Below are positions 9,407 to 18,748 of a stretch of 64,000 bases of DNA, piece by piece. The first letter of the stretch is position 1, and every line of letters starts with the position of its first letter. The position numbers were made by a program, and so were the translations under genes. Below the pieces are notes generated by a model that worked only from the letters and a program-made list of their open reading frames with translations, was not told where the DNA came from and made no database searches. The stretch comes from Rhodospirillales bacterium. Its GTDB lineage: Bacteria; Pseudomonadota; Alphaproteobacteria; Rhodospirillales; Casp-alpha2. The stretch spans positions 124,001-188,000 of the forward strand of contig JABJGO010000066.1 in the NCBI GenBank assembly GCA_018662225.1, read 5' to 3'.

Positions 9407-10756
9407 ATGGCTGAAACCAATGATGCCAAAAAACGGATGCCCAGTCAGGAGCGATTGCTGGTTGACTATGTCCAGCGTCTGGAAAAACATCGTGAAGGGC
9501 GTGCCATCGTTCAGGTCCATTTATCGGCTCTTCGGCCCTTTAATCGTCGCGATCATCACCTGCGCGCGGCGGCCAATATTTTCGAACCCATCGTCAAAGC
9601 TTTGGCCGGTCAGCTCTTTCTGCTTAAAAGCGGTGATATCTTTTTCTTCTTCAAAAACGAGGTGCAGGGCGATACTGAGACGGCTGTTCAACAGGTGAAG
9701 TATATGTTCAGTGACGACCTGCTTATCGCTGACGAGGCCGAAACCCATACCATTTTCTCCACCTGGTTTAACGCGGTAACAGACTTCCCTGAGGTGCAGC
9801 GCATCGTCAAGGCCATGGCGGAAGTGGAAGATCGGCGCACCGAAGATGCCAAGAGCCGTATGGACGCGCGTGCTTCCTTGCGGGCTAAACAAAAAATGGG
9901 CGAACCCCTTACCCCTGACGTGTTGGCAAAAATTGAAGAGGCGTTGATCCGCGCCGACCTGTCCAATCTTGTTCGCCGACAGTTCGCCTGCAAGATCGAC
10001 GATACCATGGTGCCAACACAGCAATTCAGCGAATTGTTTATCTCTATTCAGGATCTGCGCGAGACCTTGATGCCGGACGTCAACCTGTTGGCAAATCGTT
10101 GGCTGTTTCAGCACCTGACGGAAACACTGGACCGGCGTATGTTGTCCATGCTGAGCAAGACGGATCGTATCGCTATTACGGGTGATATCAGTTTCAACAT
10201 CAACATCCGGACCCTTATGTCTAACGAGTTTTTGGCTTTTGATGACAATGTGGCGGCCAATCGCCGCGGCGCCATGATTATTGAGCTACAGAAAGAAGAT
10301 ATTTTTGCCGATCTCGGCTCATACCTGTTCGTTCGCGAGTTTGTTCAATCCAAGGGCTATCGGGTGGCCATTGACGGCATGACACTTGAAGCCATGCAAC
10401 TCATTGACCACAAGCGATTGGGTGCCAATATGGTCAAGTTGGTCTGGAATGGTGAATTGGTTGACGGTGGTGAAAACGTTCAGGCCCAAGTGCGCCAGAT
10501 GATCGAGTCCATTGGCGGCGAAAATGTTGTTATGTGCCGGTGTGACAACCGGGAAGCGATCGATTTTGGAAAATCCGTGGGCATCCAGCTTTATCAGGGT
10601 CGTTATATTGAGAATTTACTCGCTGAAGATGACCGCCGCCTTGATTTACTACGCCTGAAACGCCGTATCGAACGGTCGGATGAGGCCCCCGAGGATGAAG
10701 ACGATTTCGAAGAAAAAGATGATGCCGATTTCGATTTCGGCCTTGATGACGACTAG
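9407..10756 (+). CDS. Degenerate EAL-like domain protein, second of a tandem pair
   Basis: A 449-residue paralogue of the preceding gene, with the same two-part layout and a strongly acidic tail (residues from about 425, rich in D and E). The shared text includes WLFQHLTETLDRRML against WLFQYLTETLDRRML in the neighbour, then FNINIRTLM, MIIELQKEDIF, YRVAIDGM, MVKLVWNG and LYQGRYIENL. As in its partner, the DDFGTG metal motif is not kept. Only two bases separate the genes, so they are co-transcribed, and the pair may form a heteromer. It converges on cobT, leaving two bases between the stops. Confidence 0.75.
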   Translation: MAETNDAKKRMPSQERLLVDYVQRLEKHREGRAIVQVHLSALRPFNRRDHHLRAAANIFEPIVKALAGQLFLLKSGDIFFFFKNEVQGDTETAVQQVKYMFSDDLLIADEAETHTIFSTWFNAVTDFPEVQRIVKAMAEVEDRRTEDAKSRMDARASLRAKQKMGEPLTPDVLAKIEEALIRADLSNLVRRQFACKIDDTMVPTQQFSELFISIQDLRETLMPDVNLLANRWLFQHLTETLDRRMLSMLSKTDRIAITGDISFNINIRTLMSNEFLAFDDNVAANRRGAMIIELQKEDIFADLGSYLFVREFVQSKGYRVAIDGMTLEAMQLIDHKRLGANMVKLVWNGELVDGGENVQAQVRQMIESIGGENVVMCRCDNREAIDFGKSVGIQLYQGRYIENLLAEDDRRLDLLRLKRRIERSDEAPEDEDDFEEKDDADFDFGLDDD

Positions 10757-10758
10757 GC

Positions 10759-11784
10759 TCAGGCGTCTTTATCGGCTACCCCGGCTTCGGCAAAAGTTGC
10801 CATCCCTGTGTGACAGGCATGCGCCGCACGGATGATCCCGATGGCCACGGCAGCACCGGATGCTTCGCCCAATCGCATATCCAGATCAAGCAGCGGGTCT
10901 AACCCCAATTTTTCCAGTAGCCGCCTATGGCCGGGCTCCTTGGAAACATGACCCGCGATGCAATGGTCAAGAGCGCCTTCTGCACAAACGGCGATCGGAC
11001 CGGCAGCCGCGGTTGCCACGTATCCGTCCAGCACCACGGGCACACCCTGAATGCGCGCGGCTACGATAGCCCCCGCCATGGCGGCCAGTTCACGGCCGCC
11101 CACATGGCGCAAAATTTCCAACCCATCCGTCATGGCACCCTGGTGGGTTTCAACGGCGGCGCTGATAACAGATGCTTTATGGCTCAGGGCTTCACCCGAC
11201 ACACCGGTGCCCGGCCCAGCCCAGTCTTCGCCGGTGCCACCGAACAGGGCATGGGCGATAGCCGCCGCCGCTGTGGTATTGCCAATACCCATTTCACCAA
11301 CGCACAGCAAATCCATATTGCTGTGAACGGAATTCCAACCCACATTGAAGGCCGTAACAAATTCACCTTCGTTCATGGCGGGACTTTCAGAGAAATCGGC
11401 CGTGGGGTTGTCCAGTTCCAGTGGAAACACCTGTAACGCCGCCCCTTGCGCTTTGCACAGCTGATTGATGGCGGCACCACCAGCCTGAAAATTACCGACC
11501 ATTTGCGCGGTTACTTCTGATGGGAAGGCTGAAACGCCCTGTTTGGTCACACCGTGATTTCCGGCAAAGACGTGGACGGCCACAGTGCCCAGTGCGGGTG
11601 GATGGCTTCTTTGCCAAGTCGCCAGCCATGTGGCGATCTGTTCCAGGCGTCCCAATGATCCCGCCGGTTTGGTCAGTTGAGGCTCGCGTTCATTGGCTGC
11701 GGCCTCCGCACTTGCGTCCGGTCCGGGTAAGTTTTCGATCACGCCACGGATGTCATTGATGGAGTCTAAAATAGGAAGTGACAT
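10759..11784 (-). CDS. cobT: Nicotinate-nucleotide-dimethylbenzimidazole phosphoribosyltransferase
   Basis: This enzyme makes alpha-ribazole phosphate, the lower-ligand nucleotide of cobalamin, from dimethylbenzimidazole and nicotinate mononucleotide. The 341-residue product has the family text LTKPAGSLGRLE near the N-terminus, HVFAGNHGVTKQGVSAFP, then GEMGIGNTTAAAAI, and a C-terminal glutamate-bearing DLDMRLGEASGAA. ATG 11784 is preferred to ATG 11799 because AAGGA lies six bases before it. It is divergent from cobS, which uses its product, so the 135 bp between them probably controls both. The symbol follows Salmonella usage; the same enzyme is CobU in Pseudomonas naming. Confidence 0.96.
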   Translation of the reverse strand: MSLPILDSINDIRGVIENLPGPDASAEAAANEREPQLTKPAGSLGRLEQIATWLATWQRSHPPALGTVAVHVFAGNHGVTKQGVSAFPSEVTAQMVGNFQAGGAAINQLCKAQGAALQVFPLELDNPTADFSESPAMNEGEFVTAFNVGWNSVHSNMDLLCVGEMGIGNTTAAAAIAHALFGGTGEDWAGPGTGVSGEALSHKASVISAAVETHQGAMTDGLEILRHVGGRELAAMAGAIVAARIQGVPVVLDGYVATAAAGPIAVCAEGALDHCIAGHVSKEPGHRRLLEKLGLDPLLDLDMRLGEASGAAVAIGIIRAAHACHTGMATFAEAGVADKDA

Positions 11785-11842
11785 GAAGTGTCCTTGCATG
11801 GGGTTAGTGTTTTGTCGAAGATGGACTTCTATTCAAAATGTG

Positions 11843-11867
11843 ACAACAGCTCCAAGCTTGCTGTTGT
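11843..11867. promoter_or_regulatory. Perfect 8-bp inverted repeat in the cobT-cobS divergent region
   Basis: ACAACAGC and GCTGTTGT are exact inverted copies separated by nine bases, in the middle of the only region that can hold the promoters of cobT and cobS. The spacing fits a dimeric repressor operator; a short hairpin is the other reading. It has no poly-T tail on either strand, so it is not an intrinsic terminator. No cobalamin riboswitch B12-box is apparent here. Confidence 0.45.
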
Positions 11868-11919
11868 GAAAACGTCTATCTATACCCGGTAATAGTCAGA
11901 TAATAGCGACATAAAACAC

Positions 11920-12714
11920 ATGGCATCTGAAAACAACACAGAACAAAAATTTAGTCCCGTGCGCGATATCGCGCTGGTCTTGTCATTTTTGACGCGGTTG
12001 CCGGTGGGTGCCGCCAGTTTCAATGGCCGAACCCTGGCACAAGCCGCATGGGCCTTTCCCTTTGCGGGGCTTGTGGTGGGCGGCATGGGTGGTGCTGTGT
12101 TGTACGGATTTGCCTTTATGGGGTGGAGCGCCGGCCTCGCGGTTTTGTTGGCAATGGCGCTGATGGCGTTGATGACCGGTGGCTTGCACGAAGACGGCCT
12201 GGCTGATGTGGCCGATGGCTTTGGCGGTGGTAACGACCCGGCCACAAAACTCGCCATCATGCATGACAGCCGTATCGGCACTTATGGGGTGCTGGCTCTA
12301 ATATTCAGTGTGGGTATCCGGGCTCTGGCGCTGATTGAGATTCAGCAATCTGTTAATGCCTTCGTGGTCCTGGTGGCGGCCGCTGTGTTTTCGCGCGCTA
12401 TCCTGCCTGCCATGATGGCGATCCAACCCCACGCCCGTGACGACGGCCTTTCCGTTGTGGCCGGTAGGCCCAGCGGTGGTGGGGCTTTGCTCGCCATCAT
12501 CATTGGCGGTGGGATTGCCTTTGATGTTTTTTATCCCGATATCGTTGTAACGCTCATCGCCATGGGATTGGCCGCCTCGGGTGTCCTGTTATTAGGTGTG
12601 ATTGCCAAGCGTCAGATCGGCGGCCAGACCGGTGACGTTATTGGTGCGGCCCAACAGATTGCAGAAACACTGTTTCTTATTGCTGTGGCGCTTACAGCAG
12701 GATCGCTGGCATGA
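11920..12714 (+). CDS. cobS: Adenosylcobinamide-GDP ribazoletransferase (cobalamin synthase)
   Basis: An integral membrane enzyme that joins adenosylcobinamide-GDP to alpha-ribazole or its phosphate to finish the cobalamin molecule. The 264-residue protein has five to six hydrophobic segments and the family signatures FLTRLPVG near residue 24, then GGLHEDGLADVADGFGGG and KLAIMHDSRIGTYG, which carry the acidic metal and substrate residues. I see no good Shine-Dalgarno site before the ATG. Its stop overlaps the start of the phosphatase gene by four bases (ATGA), so the two are coupled. Confidence 0.95.
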   Translation: MASENNTEQKFSPVRDIALVLSFLTRLPVGAASFNGRTLAQAAWAFPFAGLVVGGMGGAVLYGFAFMGWSAGLAVLLAMALMALMTGGLHEDGLADVADGFGGGNDPATKLAIMHDSRIGTYGVLALIFSVGIRALALIEIQQSVNAFVVLVAAAVFSRAILPAMMAIQPHARDDGLSVVAGRPSGGGALLAIIIGGGIAFDVFYPDIVVTLIAMGLAASGVLLLGVIAKRQIGGQTGDVIGAAQQIAETLFLIAVALTAGSLA

Positions 12715-13370
12715 GCAAATCAGAAGAAGCATGGCACGCAGCAGCCCCCACCGTGACCCGGTGGTGGTGGATCAGGCACGCCCCGGTGTTTGGCGGCGCA
12801 TCCCGGCTTTATGGCCAGGAAGATCTGGATTGTGACGTGAGCGATACGCCCCGGTATGAAGCATTGGCATCCCGCTTGCCGGATGATGCCGTCTGGATTG
12901 TGACTAATCTGGTGCGAACCCATCAGACGGCTGGTGCCATATGGTCAGCGGCGGGCTCGGAACAGAATCCGACTGTTGAGCCCGAATTGGCGGAACAGTT
13001 TTTCGGTGACTGGCAGGGTCTTACGTGGAGCCAGATGGAAGAACGCGATGCGGATACCTATGCTCAGTTTTGGCAGGACCCGTCCGGCAATGCGCCACCG
13101 GGTGGTGAGAGTTTTGCTGCGGTTATTGATCGCACGTCTCAGGCCGTGGATCGCCTGACCCAACAATTCGCCGGTCGCGACATTGTGTGTGTGGCCCACG
13201 GTGGCAGCATCCGGGGCGCTGTGTCACAGGCGCTGGGCCTGCATCATGAACGCGGACTGTCGCTAACCATCGATAATCTGTCGCTTACCCGGCTTGACCA
13301 TATAGAAGGCGGTACGCTTAATGGTGCCGGTCAATCTTGGCGCGTTGTTGGCGTCAACACGGTTGTCTGA
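12711..13370 (+). CDS. cobC: Histidine phosphatase, probable alpha-ribazole phosphatase
   Basis: A 219-residue histidine-phosphatase (phosphoglycerate-mutase-like) protein with the catalytic motif IRHAPVFGG at residues 21-29, a downstream EQFFGDWQGLTW and the second histidine in VCVAHGGSIRGA. In a B12 operon, directly behind cobS, the natural role is removal of the 5'-phosphate from alpha-ribazole phosphate or from adenosylcobalamin 5'-phosphate. The RHA in place of RHG is common in CobC-type members. The start overlaps the cobS stop. The name cobC is also used for an unrelated aminotransferase-like decarboxylase in other organisms, which this is not. Confidence 0.88.
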   Translation: MSKSEEAWHAAAPTVTRWWWIRHAPVFGGASRLYGQEDLDCDVSDTPRYEALASRLPDDAVWIVTNLVRTHQTAGAIWSAAGSEQNPTVEPELAEQFFGDWQGLTWSQMEERDADTYAQFWQDPSGNAPPGGESFAAVIDRTSQAVDRLTQQFAGRDIVCVAHGGSIRGAVSQALGLHHERGLSLTIDNLSLTRLDHIEGGTLNGAGQSWRVVGVNTVV

Positions 13371-13394
13371 ATTCGTAACTGATGGAAGCATTGC

Positions 13395-13916
13395 GTGACT
13401 GAACAATTGCCACCGGTAACGCTTGTCCTTGGTGGCGCGCGTTCGGGTAAAAGCACCTATGCAGAACGTCTGATCGAGGCCACAGGGCGCGGTGTCTATA
13501 TCGCCACGGCCGAGGCCTTTGACGATGAAATGCGAGACCGCATTGGCACGCATCAGCAGCGCCGGGGCGCGGGGTGGCATACCCTGGAAGAGCCGCTGGA
13601 TTTATGCGGTGCGCTCGTTCGTGCATCCGACATCGGTGCGCCGGTACTGGTGGATTGCCTGACCCTGTGGCTGTCCAATCTTATGGCCGCCGATAAAGAG
13701 ATTGATCAGGAAGCCTTGCGGCTGATAGAGACACTACAGAATTTAAATGTGCCTGTGGTAATGGTATCAAATGAGGTTGGCCTTGGCATCGTGCCGGATA
13801 ATAAATTGGCGCGAGACTTTCGGGATCATGCTGGGTTATTGAACCAACAGGTTGCCGCCATGGCAGACCGGGTTGTATTTATTGCGGCTGGGCTGCCGCT
13901 TACACTGAAAGAATAA
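13395..13916 (+). CDS. cobP: Adenosylcobinamide kinase / adenosylcobinamide-phosphate guanylyltransferase
   Basis: A bifunctional 173-residue enzyme (CobU in Salmonella naming) that phosphorylates adenosylcobinamide and then transfers GMP to it, preparing the substrate of cobalamin synthase. The P-loop LGGARSGKST is at residues 12-21, followed by the family's YIATAEAFDDEM and RIGTHQQRRG, where the guanylylated histidine lies, and DCLTLWLSNL. Length is normal. The start codon is GTG at 13395. It is followed after four bases by cobW. Confidence 0.95.
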   Translation: MTEQLPPVTLVLGGARSGKSTYAERLIEATGRGVYIATAEAFDDEMRDRIGTHQQRRGAGWHTLEEPLDLCGALVRASDIGAPVLVDCLTLWLSNLMAADKEIDQEALRLIETLQNLNVPVVMVSNEVGLGIVPDNKLARDFRDHAGLLNQQVAAMADRVVFIAAGLPLTLKE

Positions 13917-13920
13917 CAAG

Positions 13921-14943
13921 ATGAAGATACCTGCTACCGTGATCACCGGCTTTTTGGGTGCGGGCAAAACAACGGCTATTCGACATATGCTGGAAAACGC
14001 GAACGGCAAAAGGATAGCCCTCATTATTAATGAGTTCGGTGATCTGGGCATCGACCGCGAAATCCTGACCAGTTGCGGCATCGAAGGCTGCGCGGATGAT
14101 GATGTGGTGGAACTGGCCAATGGGTGTATCTGTTGCACGGTAGCCGATGATTTCCTGCCTACCATTGAAAAGCTTATAGACCGGCCCGATCCACCAGATC
14201 ATATCGTTATCGAAACATCTGGTCTGGCGCTGCCAAAACCGTTGGTGAAAGCCTTTAACTGGCCTGAAATCCGCTCTCGCGTGACCGTCGACGGGGTGAT
14301 TGCCGTTGTGGATGGTCCGGCTGTGGCGGCGGGACAATTTGCCCATGATCCGCACGCGGTTCAGGATGCGCGTGAAGCCGATGATGCGCTGGACCACGAT
14401 TCGCCGTTGGAAGAGGTTTTTGAAGATCAATTGCATTGCGCCGATATCATCGTGCTGAACAAGTCTGATCTGCTGGACTCAGGTACACTAGACCGGGTTC
14501 GGGCCGAATTACAGGAAGCCGCCAGTGCATCCGTGAAAGTAGTGTCATCCAGCCACGGCAACATTGATCCGGCGATCTTGCTGGGCGTCAGTGGTGCGGT
14601 GGAAGACGTGATCGAGGATCGGTGGTCCCATCACGACGGTGATGATGACCACGACCATGACGATTTCGATACCATTGTTGTGTCTATCGGTGATGTGACA
14701 GACCCCAAAGTTTTGACAGCCTCTATTCAGGACCTGGCCGCGAATCATAATATCCTTCGGATTAAGGGTTTTGTGCATGTGCCGGGTAAATCCATGCGTC
14801 ATGTGGTTCAGGCCGTGGGTGGTCGGGTGCAGCATTACTTCGACCGCGAATGGCAGGACGGCGAGACCCGCGAAAGCCGGTTGGTGGTTATTGGCCAGAC
14901 CGGTTTCGATCATGAGGCTGTGACGGCCTCGCTTCAGCAGTAA
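13921..14943 (+). CDS. cobW: CobW-type GTP-dependent metallochaperone
   Basis: A G3E-family GTPase of 340 residues. The P-loop GFLGAGKTT is at 10-18, the metal-binding GCICC at 68-72, the NKSDL guanine-specificity motif near 180, and a His/Asp-rich segment (SHHDGDDDHDHDDFD) near 235-249 that should bind metal. The C-terminal CobW_C domain follows. The family loads a metal, cobalt for CobW, into a client enzyme. It sits between cobP and cobN with gaps of four and six bases, and CobN is the expected client or partner. Confidence 0.93.
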   Translation: MKIPATVITGFLGAGKTTAIRHMLENANGKRIALIINEFGDLGIDREILTSCGIEGCADDDVVELANGCICCTVADDFLPTIEKLIDRPDPPDHIVIETSGLALPKPLVKAFNWPEIRSRVTVDGVIAVVDGPAVAAGQFAHDPHAVQDAREADDALDHDSPLEEVFEDQLHCADIIVLNKSDLLDSGTLDRVRAELQEAASASVKVVSSSHGNIDPAILLGVSGAVEDVIEDRWSHHDGDDDHDHDDFDTIVVSIGDVTDPKVLTASIQDLAANHNILRIKGFVHVPGKSMRHVVQAVGGRVQHYFDREWQDGETRESRLVVIGQTGFDHEAVTASLQQ

Positions 14944-14949
14944 AACAAC

Positions 14950-17900
14950 ATGCATCTTCTGGCTGCCCAACCCGGCGCTGTTTCTGATGGATCAGAAGCC
15001 ATTGATCTGGGCCAGAGCCCCGGCGATATTATTGTGTTGTCGGCGGCTGATACGGAACTGTCATTGTTGGCGCAAGCCTGCGGACAGTTAACTGACAATG
15101 TGGATGGTTTTCCGTCCGTTCGATTAGCCAACATCATGCACCTGGCTCACAACATGTCCGTGGACCTGTATGTGGACGATATGATCCGATCCGCCAAGCT
15201 GGTGGTGGTGCGCCTGTTGGGCGGGCGCGGGTACTGGTCGTATGGCGTGGAACAGGTTGCCGGAGTTTGTGCCGAGCTTGGCATCCCGGTGGCTTTCCTG
15301 CCCGGTGACGATCAGCCCGATGCGGAACTGAACAGCTTTACGTCTCTGGCCCCTGAATCAACCCACCGGTTATGGCAGTACTGTGTGCACGGTGGTTTGG
15401 AGAACGCTCTGTCGTTCATGGGGTTCTGCGCCGATCTGATTGACCATCCCGCTGAATGGCAGGAGCCCCGCCCGCTGGTGCGTGCTGGTTTGTATTGGCC
15501 CGGCGAAACCATGCCCGATGTGGAAAGTATTCAGGCCCATTGGAAACAGGGTGCGCCGGTTGCGGCCATCATTTTTTACCGGGCATTGGTGCAGGCCGGA
15601 AACACGGCGGTGGTGGACACTATGATTGCGTCGTTACAAGCGTCGGGGCTGAATCCGCTGCCCATTTTCTCACAAAGCCTGAAAGACCCGGTTGCGGCTG
15701 CGGTGATCGAAGAACTGATGGCCACGTCACCTCCATCCGTTATTCTGAACGCCACCGGCTTTGCTGTATCAGCCCCCGGTCAGGACCGGACCGCAACCCC
15801 GTTTGATGATGCCGACTGTCCTATCTTGCAGGTGGTTTTTTCGGGCAGTAACAAAGCCAGCTGGGAGGACGGCACGCATGGCCTGTCCGCTCGTGACATT
15901 GCCATGAATGTGGCCCTGCCTGAAGTGGATGGCCGGTTATTTTCCCGCGCCGTTTCCTTCAAGGGATCATCGCGCCGTGACGCGCTAACCGAAACGGATA
16001 TCGTGGCTTATGAGCCGGTGGATGATCGCGTGAGCTTTGTGGCTGAACTGGCCGCCGCATGGGCCAATTTGCGAGATAAAAAACCCGGCGACAGGCGGGT
16101 TGCGCTGATCCTTGCCAACTACCCCAATCGGGACGGGCGGCTCGGCAATGGCGTTGGGCTGGATACACCAGCGGCGACCATCAACGTACTGAACGCCTTG
16201 CAGGATGCTGGTTATCAAGTTTCAGAAATACCAGCCAGTGGCGATGATCTGGTCCGCCATATGCAGGCTGGACCGACCAATGATTTCACCAAGCTGGATG
16301 AGCGTGAAATCCGTGAAACGTTTTCTTTTGCCGACTACCAGCTTTTTTTCTCCAGCCTGCCGCAGGCTGTGCAGGACGCGGTGATCAACCGCTGGGGAGC
16401 CGCCGATCAAGACCCGTTCTATCGACCCGGTGATCTGGATTGCGGCAAGTTCCTGTTACCCGCGTTTCGGTGTGGGAACGTGATCGTGGGGGTGCAGCCC
16501 GCGCGTGGCTACAACATCGATCCGGTTGAGACCTATCACGACCCTGATCTGGTGCCGCCGCATAACTACTTCGCTTTCTATGCGTGGTTACGGCTGGGCG
16601 CACAGGTGGATGCCGTCGTTCATATGGGCAAGCACGGCAATCTGGAATGGTTACCGGGTAAGGCCATTGCCTTGTCATCCGCGTGCTACCCCGAAGCCGT
16701 ACTCGGCCCGATGCCCAATATTTACCCGTTTATCGTGAATGATCCGGGCGAAGGCACGCAGGCCAAGCGCCGAGCCCAAGCCGTGATCATTGATCACCTG
16801 ACACCGCCGCTGACCCGCGCAGAAAGTTACGGACCCTTACGCGACCTGGAACAGTTGGTGGATGAATACTACGAAGCATCCGGCGTGGACCCCCGTCGTT
16901 TGGTCGTGCTGAAAAAAGAAATCCTGACCCTGTGTGCCGCTACCGGTGTGGGCGAAGATTGCGGTTTTAAGACCGGCGATGGTGAAGATACGGCCTTGGC
17001 CAAACTGGACAATTATCTGTGCGAACTGAAAGAGCTTCAAATTCGCGATGGCCTGCATGTGTTTGGCGACAGCCCGACGGACGGGTTGCTCACCGATTTA
17101 CTGGTGGCGCTGATCCGGGTGCCGCGTAATTCGGGCAAGGATGGCGACGCGTCGATCCTGCGCGCGTTGGCCGATGATCTGAATTTGCGAGAAACCGGTT
17201 TTGATCCGCTGGATTGTGAGATGGGCGTTGAATGGGTTGGACCTAAACCGGGTTGCCTGAATCTGCTGGACGAGCCGTGGAGGTCCAATGGCGATACGGT
17301 TGAACGGCTGGAAATGTTGTCCAGTGCGTTGGTGTCGAACCAAACCGACCCAGATGCATCGTGGTCAGGTGCGAAACAGGTTTTGGACAACCTCGATGCC
17401 ACCATTCGCCCGGCGGTGATGTCCAGCGGCGCGGCGGAAATTACCGGGTTATTACGGGGCTTGGGTGGTCGCTTTGTAGAACCGGGCCCGTCCGGCGCGC
17501 CCACCCGTGGTCGTCCAGATGTTCTGCCCACGGGGCGCAATTTTTATTCTGTGGACACCCGCACGGTCCCAACGCCGGCCGCCTGGACGCTGGGCTGGAA
17601 GTCGGCTGATCTGTTGTTGGAAACCTATCGGCAGGAACACGGCGAATGGCCCACAGCCATGGCGGTGACGGCGTGGGGTACCAGCAACATGCGCACGGGT
17701 GGTGATGACATTGCACAAGCCCTGGCACTTATGGGTGTGCGACCCACGTGGGATACGGCGTCCCGCCGGGTCACCGGGTTTGAGGTTCTGCCCCAATCGG
17801 TTTTGGGCCGGCCCCGCGTTGATGTGACGTTGCGGGTGTCCGGATTTTTCCGCGATGCATTCCCGGCGCTTATTGACCTGGTGGATTCCGCTGTTCGTGC

Positions 17901-18711
17901 CGTGGCTGTATTGGATGAAGACGAAACGGAAAACCCGCTTGCCGCACGGGTGCGGGCCGAAACTGCGCGGCTTGTTAAAAAAGGCACAGATCCCGACGTG
18001 GCTGAAAAGCAGGCTGGATACCGCGTGTTTGGCTCCATGCCCGGCGCCTATGGAGCGGGTCTTCAGGCCCTGATCGATGAAAAGGGTTGGGAGACCGATG
18101 CCGATCTGGCCCGCGCTTATGTGGCGTGGGGCGGCTATGCCTATGGGTCGGGTGCCGAAGGTGAAACGGCCCACGGTCTTTTTGAAGAACGCCTGAAACG
18201 AGTAGACGCCGTGGTTCAGAATCAGGACAATCGCGAGCACGATATCCTCGATTCGGACGATTACTACCAGTTCGAAGGTGGCATGACCGCGGCGGTTCGC
18301 GTTCTGTCTGGTGCACAGCCCACAGTTTACCATAACGATCACTCGCGCCCCGAAACACCGCGCGTACGTACACTGGAAGACGAAGTGGGCCGTATCGTTC
18401 GCGCCCGCGTGGTGAACCCTAAATGGATCAACGGGGTCATGCGCCATGGCTATAAAGGCGTGTTCGAAATGGCGGCCACGGTGGACTATCTGTTTTCATT
18501 TGCCGCCACGGCCCGGTGCGTGAAAGACCACCATTTCGATGCCGTGTTCGATGCTTATTTAGGTGATGACACGGTTCGCGATTTCATGGCCGAGCATAAC
18601 CCGGCGGCCATGGCCGAGATGATCGATCGCCTGATCGAGGCACAGGAGCGCGGCTTGTGGAAACCACGCCGTAACGACACACGTGCGCAACTGGAAGAAT
18701 TTGCGTTATAA
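14950..18711 (+). CDS. cobN: Cobaltochelatase large subunit CobN
   Basis: A 1253-residue member of the CobN/ChlH/BchH chelatase subunit family, full length for CobN. Recognisable stretches include VVVRLLGGRGYWSYG near the N-terminus, VVHMGKHGNLEWLPGK and YPFIVNDPGEGTQAKRR in the middle, and MRTGGDDIAQALALMGVRP and GYKGVFEMAATVDYLF toward the C-terminus. CobN binds hydrogenobyrinic acid a,c-diamide and inserts cobalt with ATP hydrolysis by the AAA+ partners CobS and CobT. No gene for those partners is in the window (the cobS and cobT listed here are the unrelated nucleotide-loop enzymes). Translation of cobW and cobN is probably coupled. Confidence 0.96.
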   Translation: MHLLAAQPGAVSDGSEAIDLGQSPGDIIVLSAADTELSLLAQACGQLTDNVDGFPSVRLANIMHLAHNMSVDLYVDDMIRSAKLVVVRLLGGRGYWSYGVEQVAGVCAELGIPVAFLPGDDQPDAELNSFTSLAPESTHRLWQYCVHGGLENALSFMGFCADLIDHPAEWQEPRPLVRAGLYWPGETMPDVESIQAHWKQGAPVAAIIFYRALVQAGNTAVVDTMIASLQASGLNPLPIFSQSLKDPVAAAVIEELMATSPPSVILNATGFAVSAPGQDRTATPFDDADCPILQVVFSGSNKASWEDGTHGLSARDIAMNVALPEVDGRLFSRAVSFKGSSRRDALTETDIVAYEPVDDRVSFVAELAAAWANLRDKKPGDRRVALILANYPNRDGRLGNGVGLDTPAATINVLNALQDAGYQVSEIPASGDDLVRHMQAGPTNDFTKLDEREIRETFSFADYQLFFSSLPQAVQDAVINRWGAADQDPFYRPGDLDCGKFLLPAFRCGNVIVGVQPARGYNIDPVETYHDPDLVPPHNYFAFYAWLRLGAQVDAVVHMGKHGNLEWLPGKAIALSSACYPEAVLGPMPNIYPFIVNDPGEGTQAKRRAQAVIIDHLTPPLTRAESYGPLRDLEQLVDEYYEASGVDPRRLVVLKKEILTLCAATGVGEDCGFKTGDGEDTALAKLDNYLCELKELQIRDGLHVFGDSPTDGLLTDLLVALIRVPRNSGKDGDASILRALADDLNLRETGFDPLDCEMGVEWVGPKPGCLNLLDEPWRSNGDTVERLEMLSSALVSNQTDPDASWSGAKQVLDNLDATIRPAVMSSGAAEITGLLRGLGGRFVEPGPSGAPTRGRPDVLPTGRNFYSVDTRTVPTPAAWTLGWKSADLLLETYRQEHGEWPTAMAVTAWGTSNMRTGGDDIAQALALMGVRPTWDTASRRVTGFEVLPQSVLGRPRVDVTLRVSGFFRDAFPALIDLVDSAVRAVAVLDEDETENPLAARVRAETARLVKKGTDPDVAEKQAGYRVFGSMPGAYGAGLQALIDEKGWETDADLARAYVAWGGYAYGSGAEGETAHGLFEERLKRVDAVVQNQDNREHDILDSDDYYQFEGGMTAAVRVLSGAQPTVYHNDHSRPETPRVRTLEDEVGRIVRARVVNPKWINGVMRHGYKGVFEMAATVDYLFSFAATARCVKDHHFDAVFDAYLGDDTVRDFMAEHNPAAMAEMIDRLIEAQERGLWKPRRNDTRAQLEEFAL

Positions 18712-18748
18712 TCCGGATTCTTAACAGACCAACATAGCAGGACCACTC

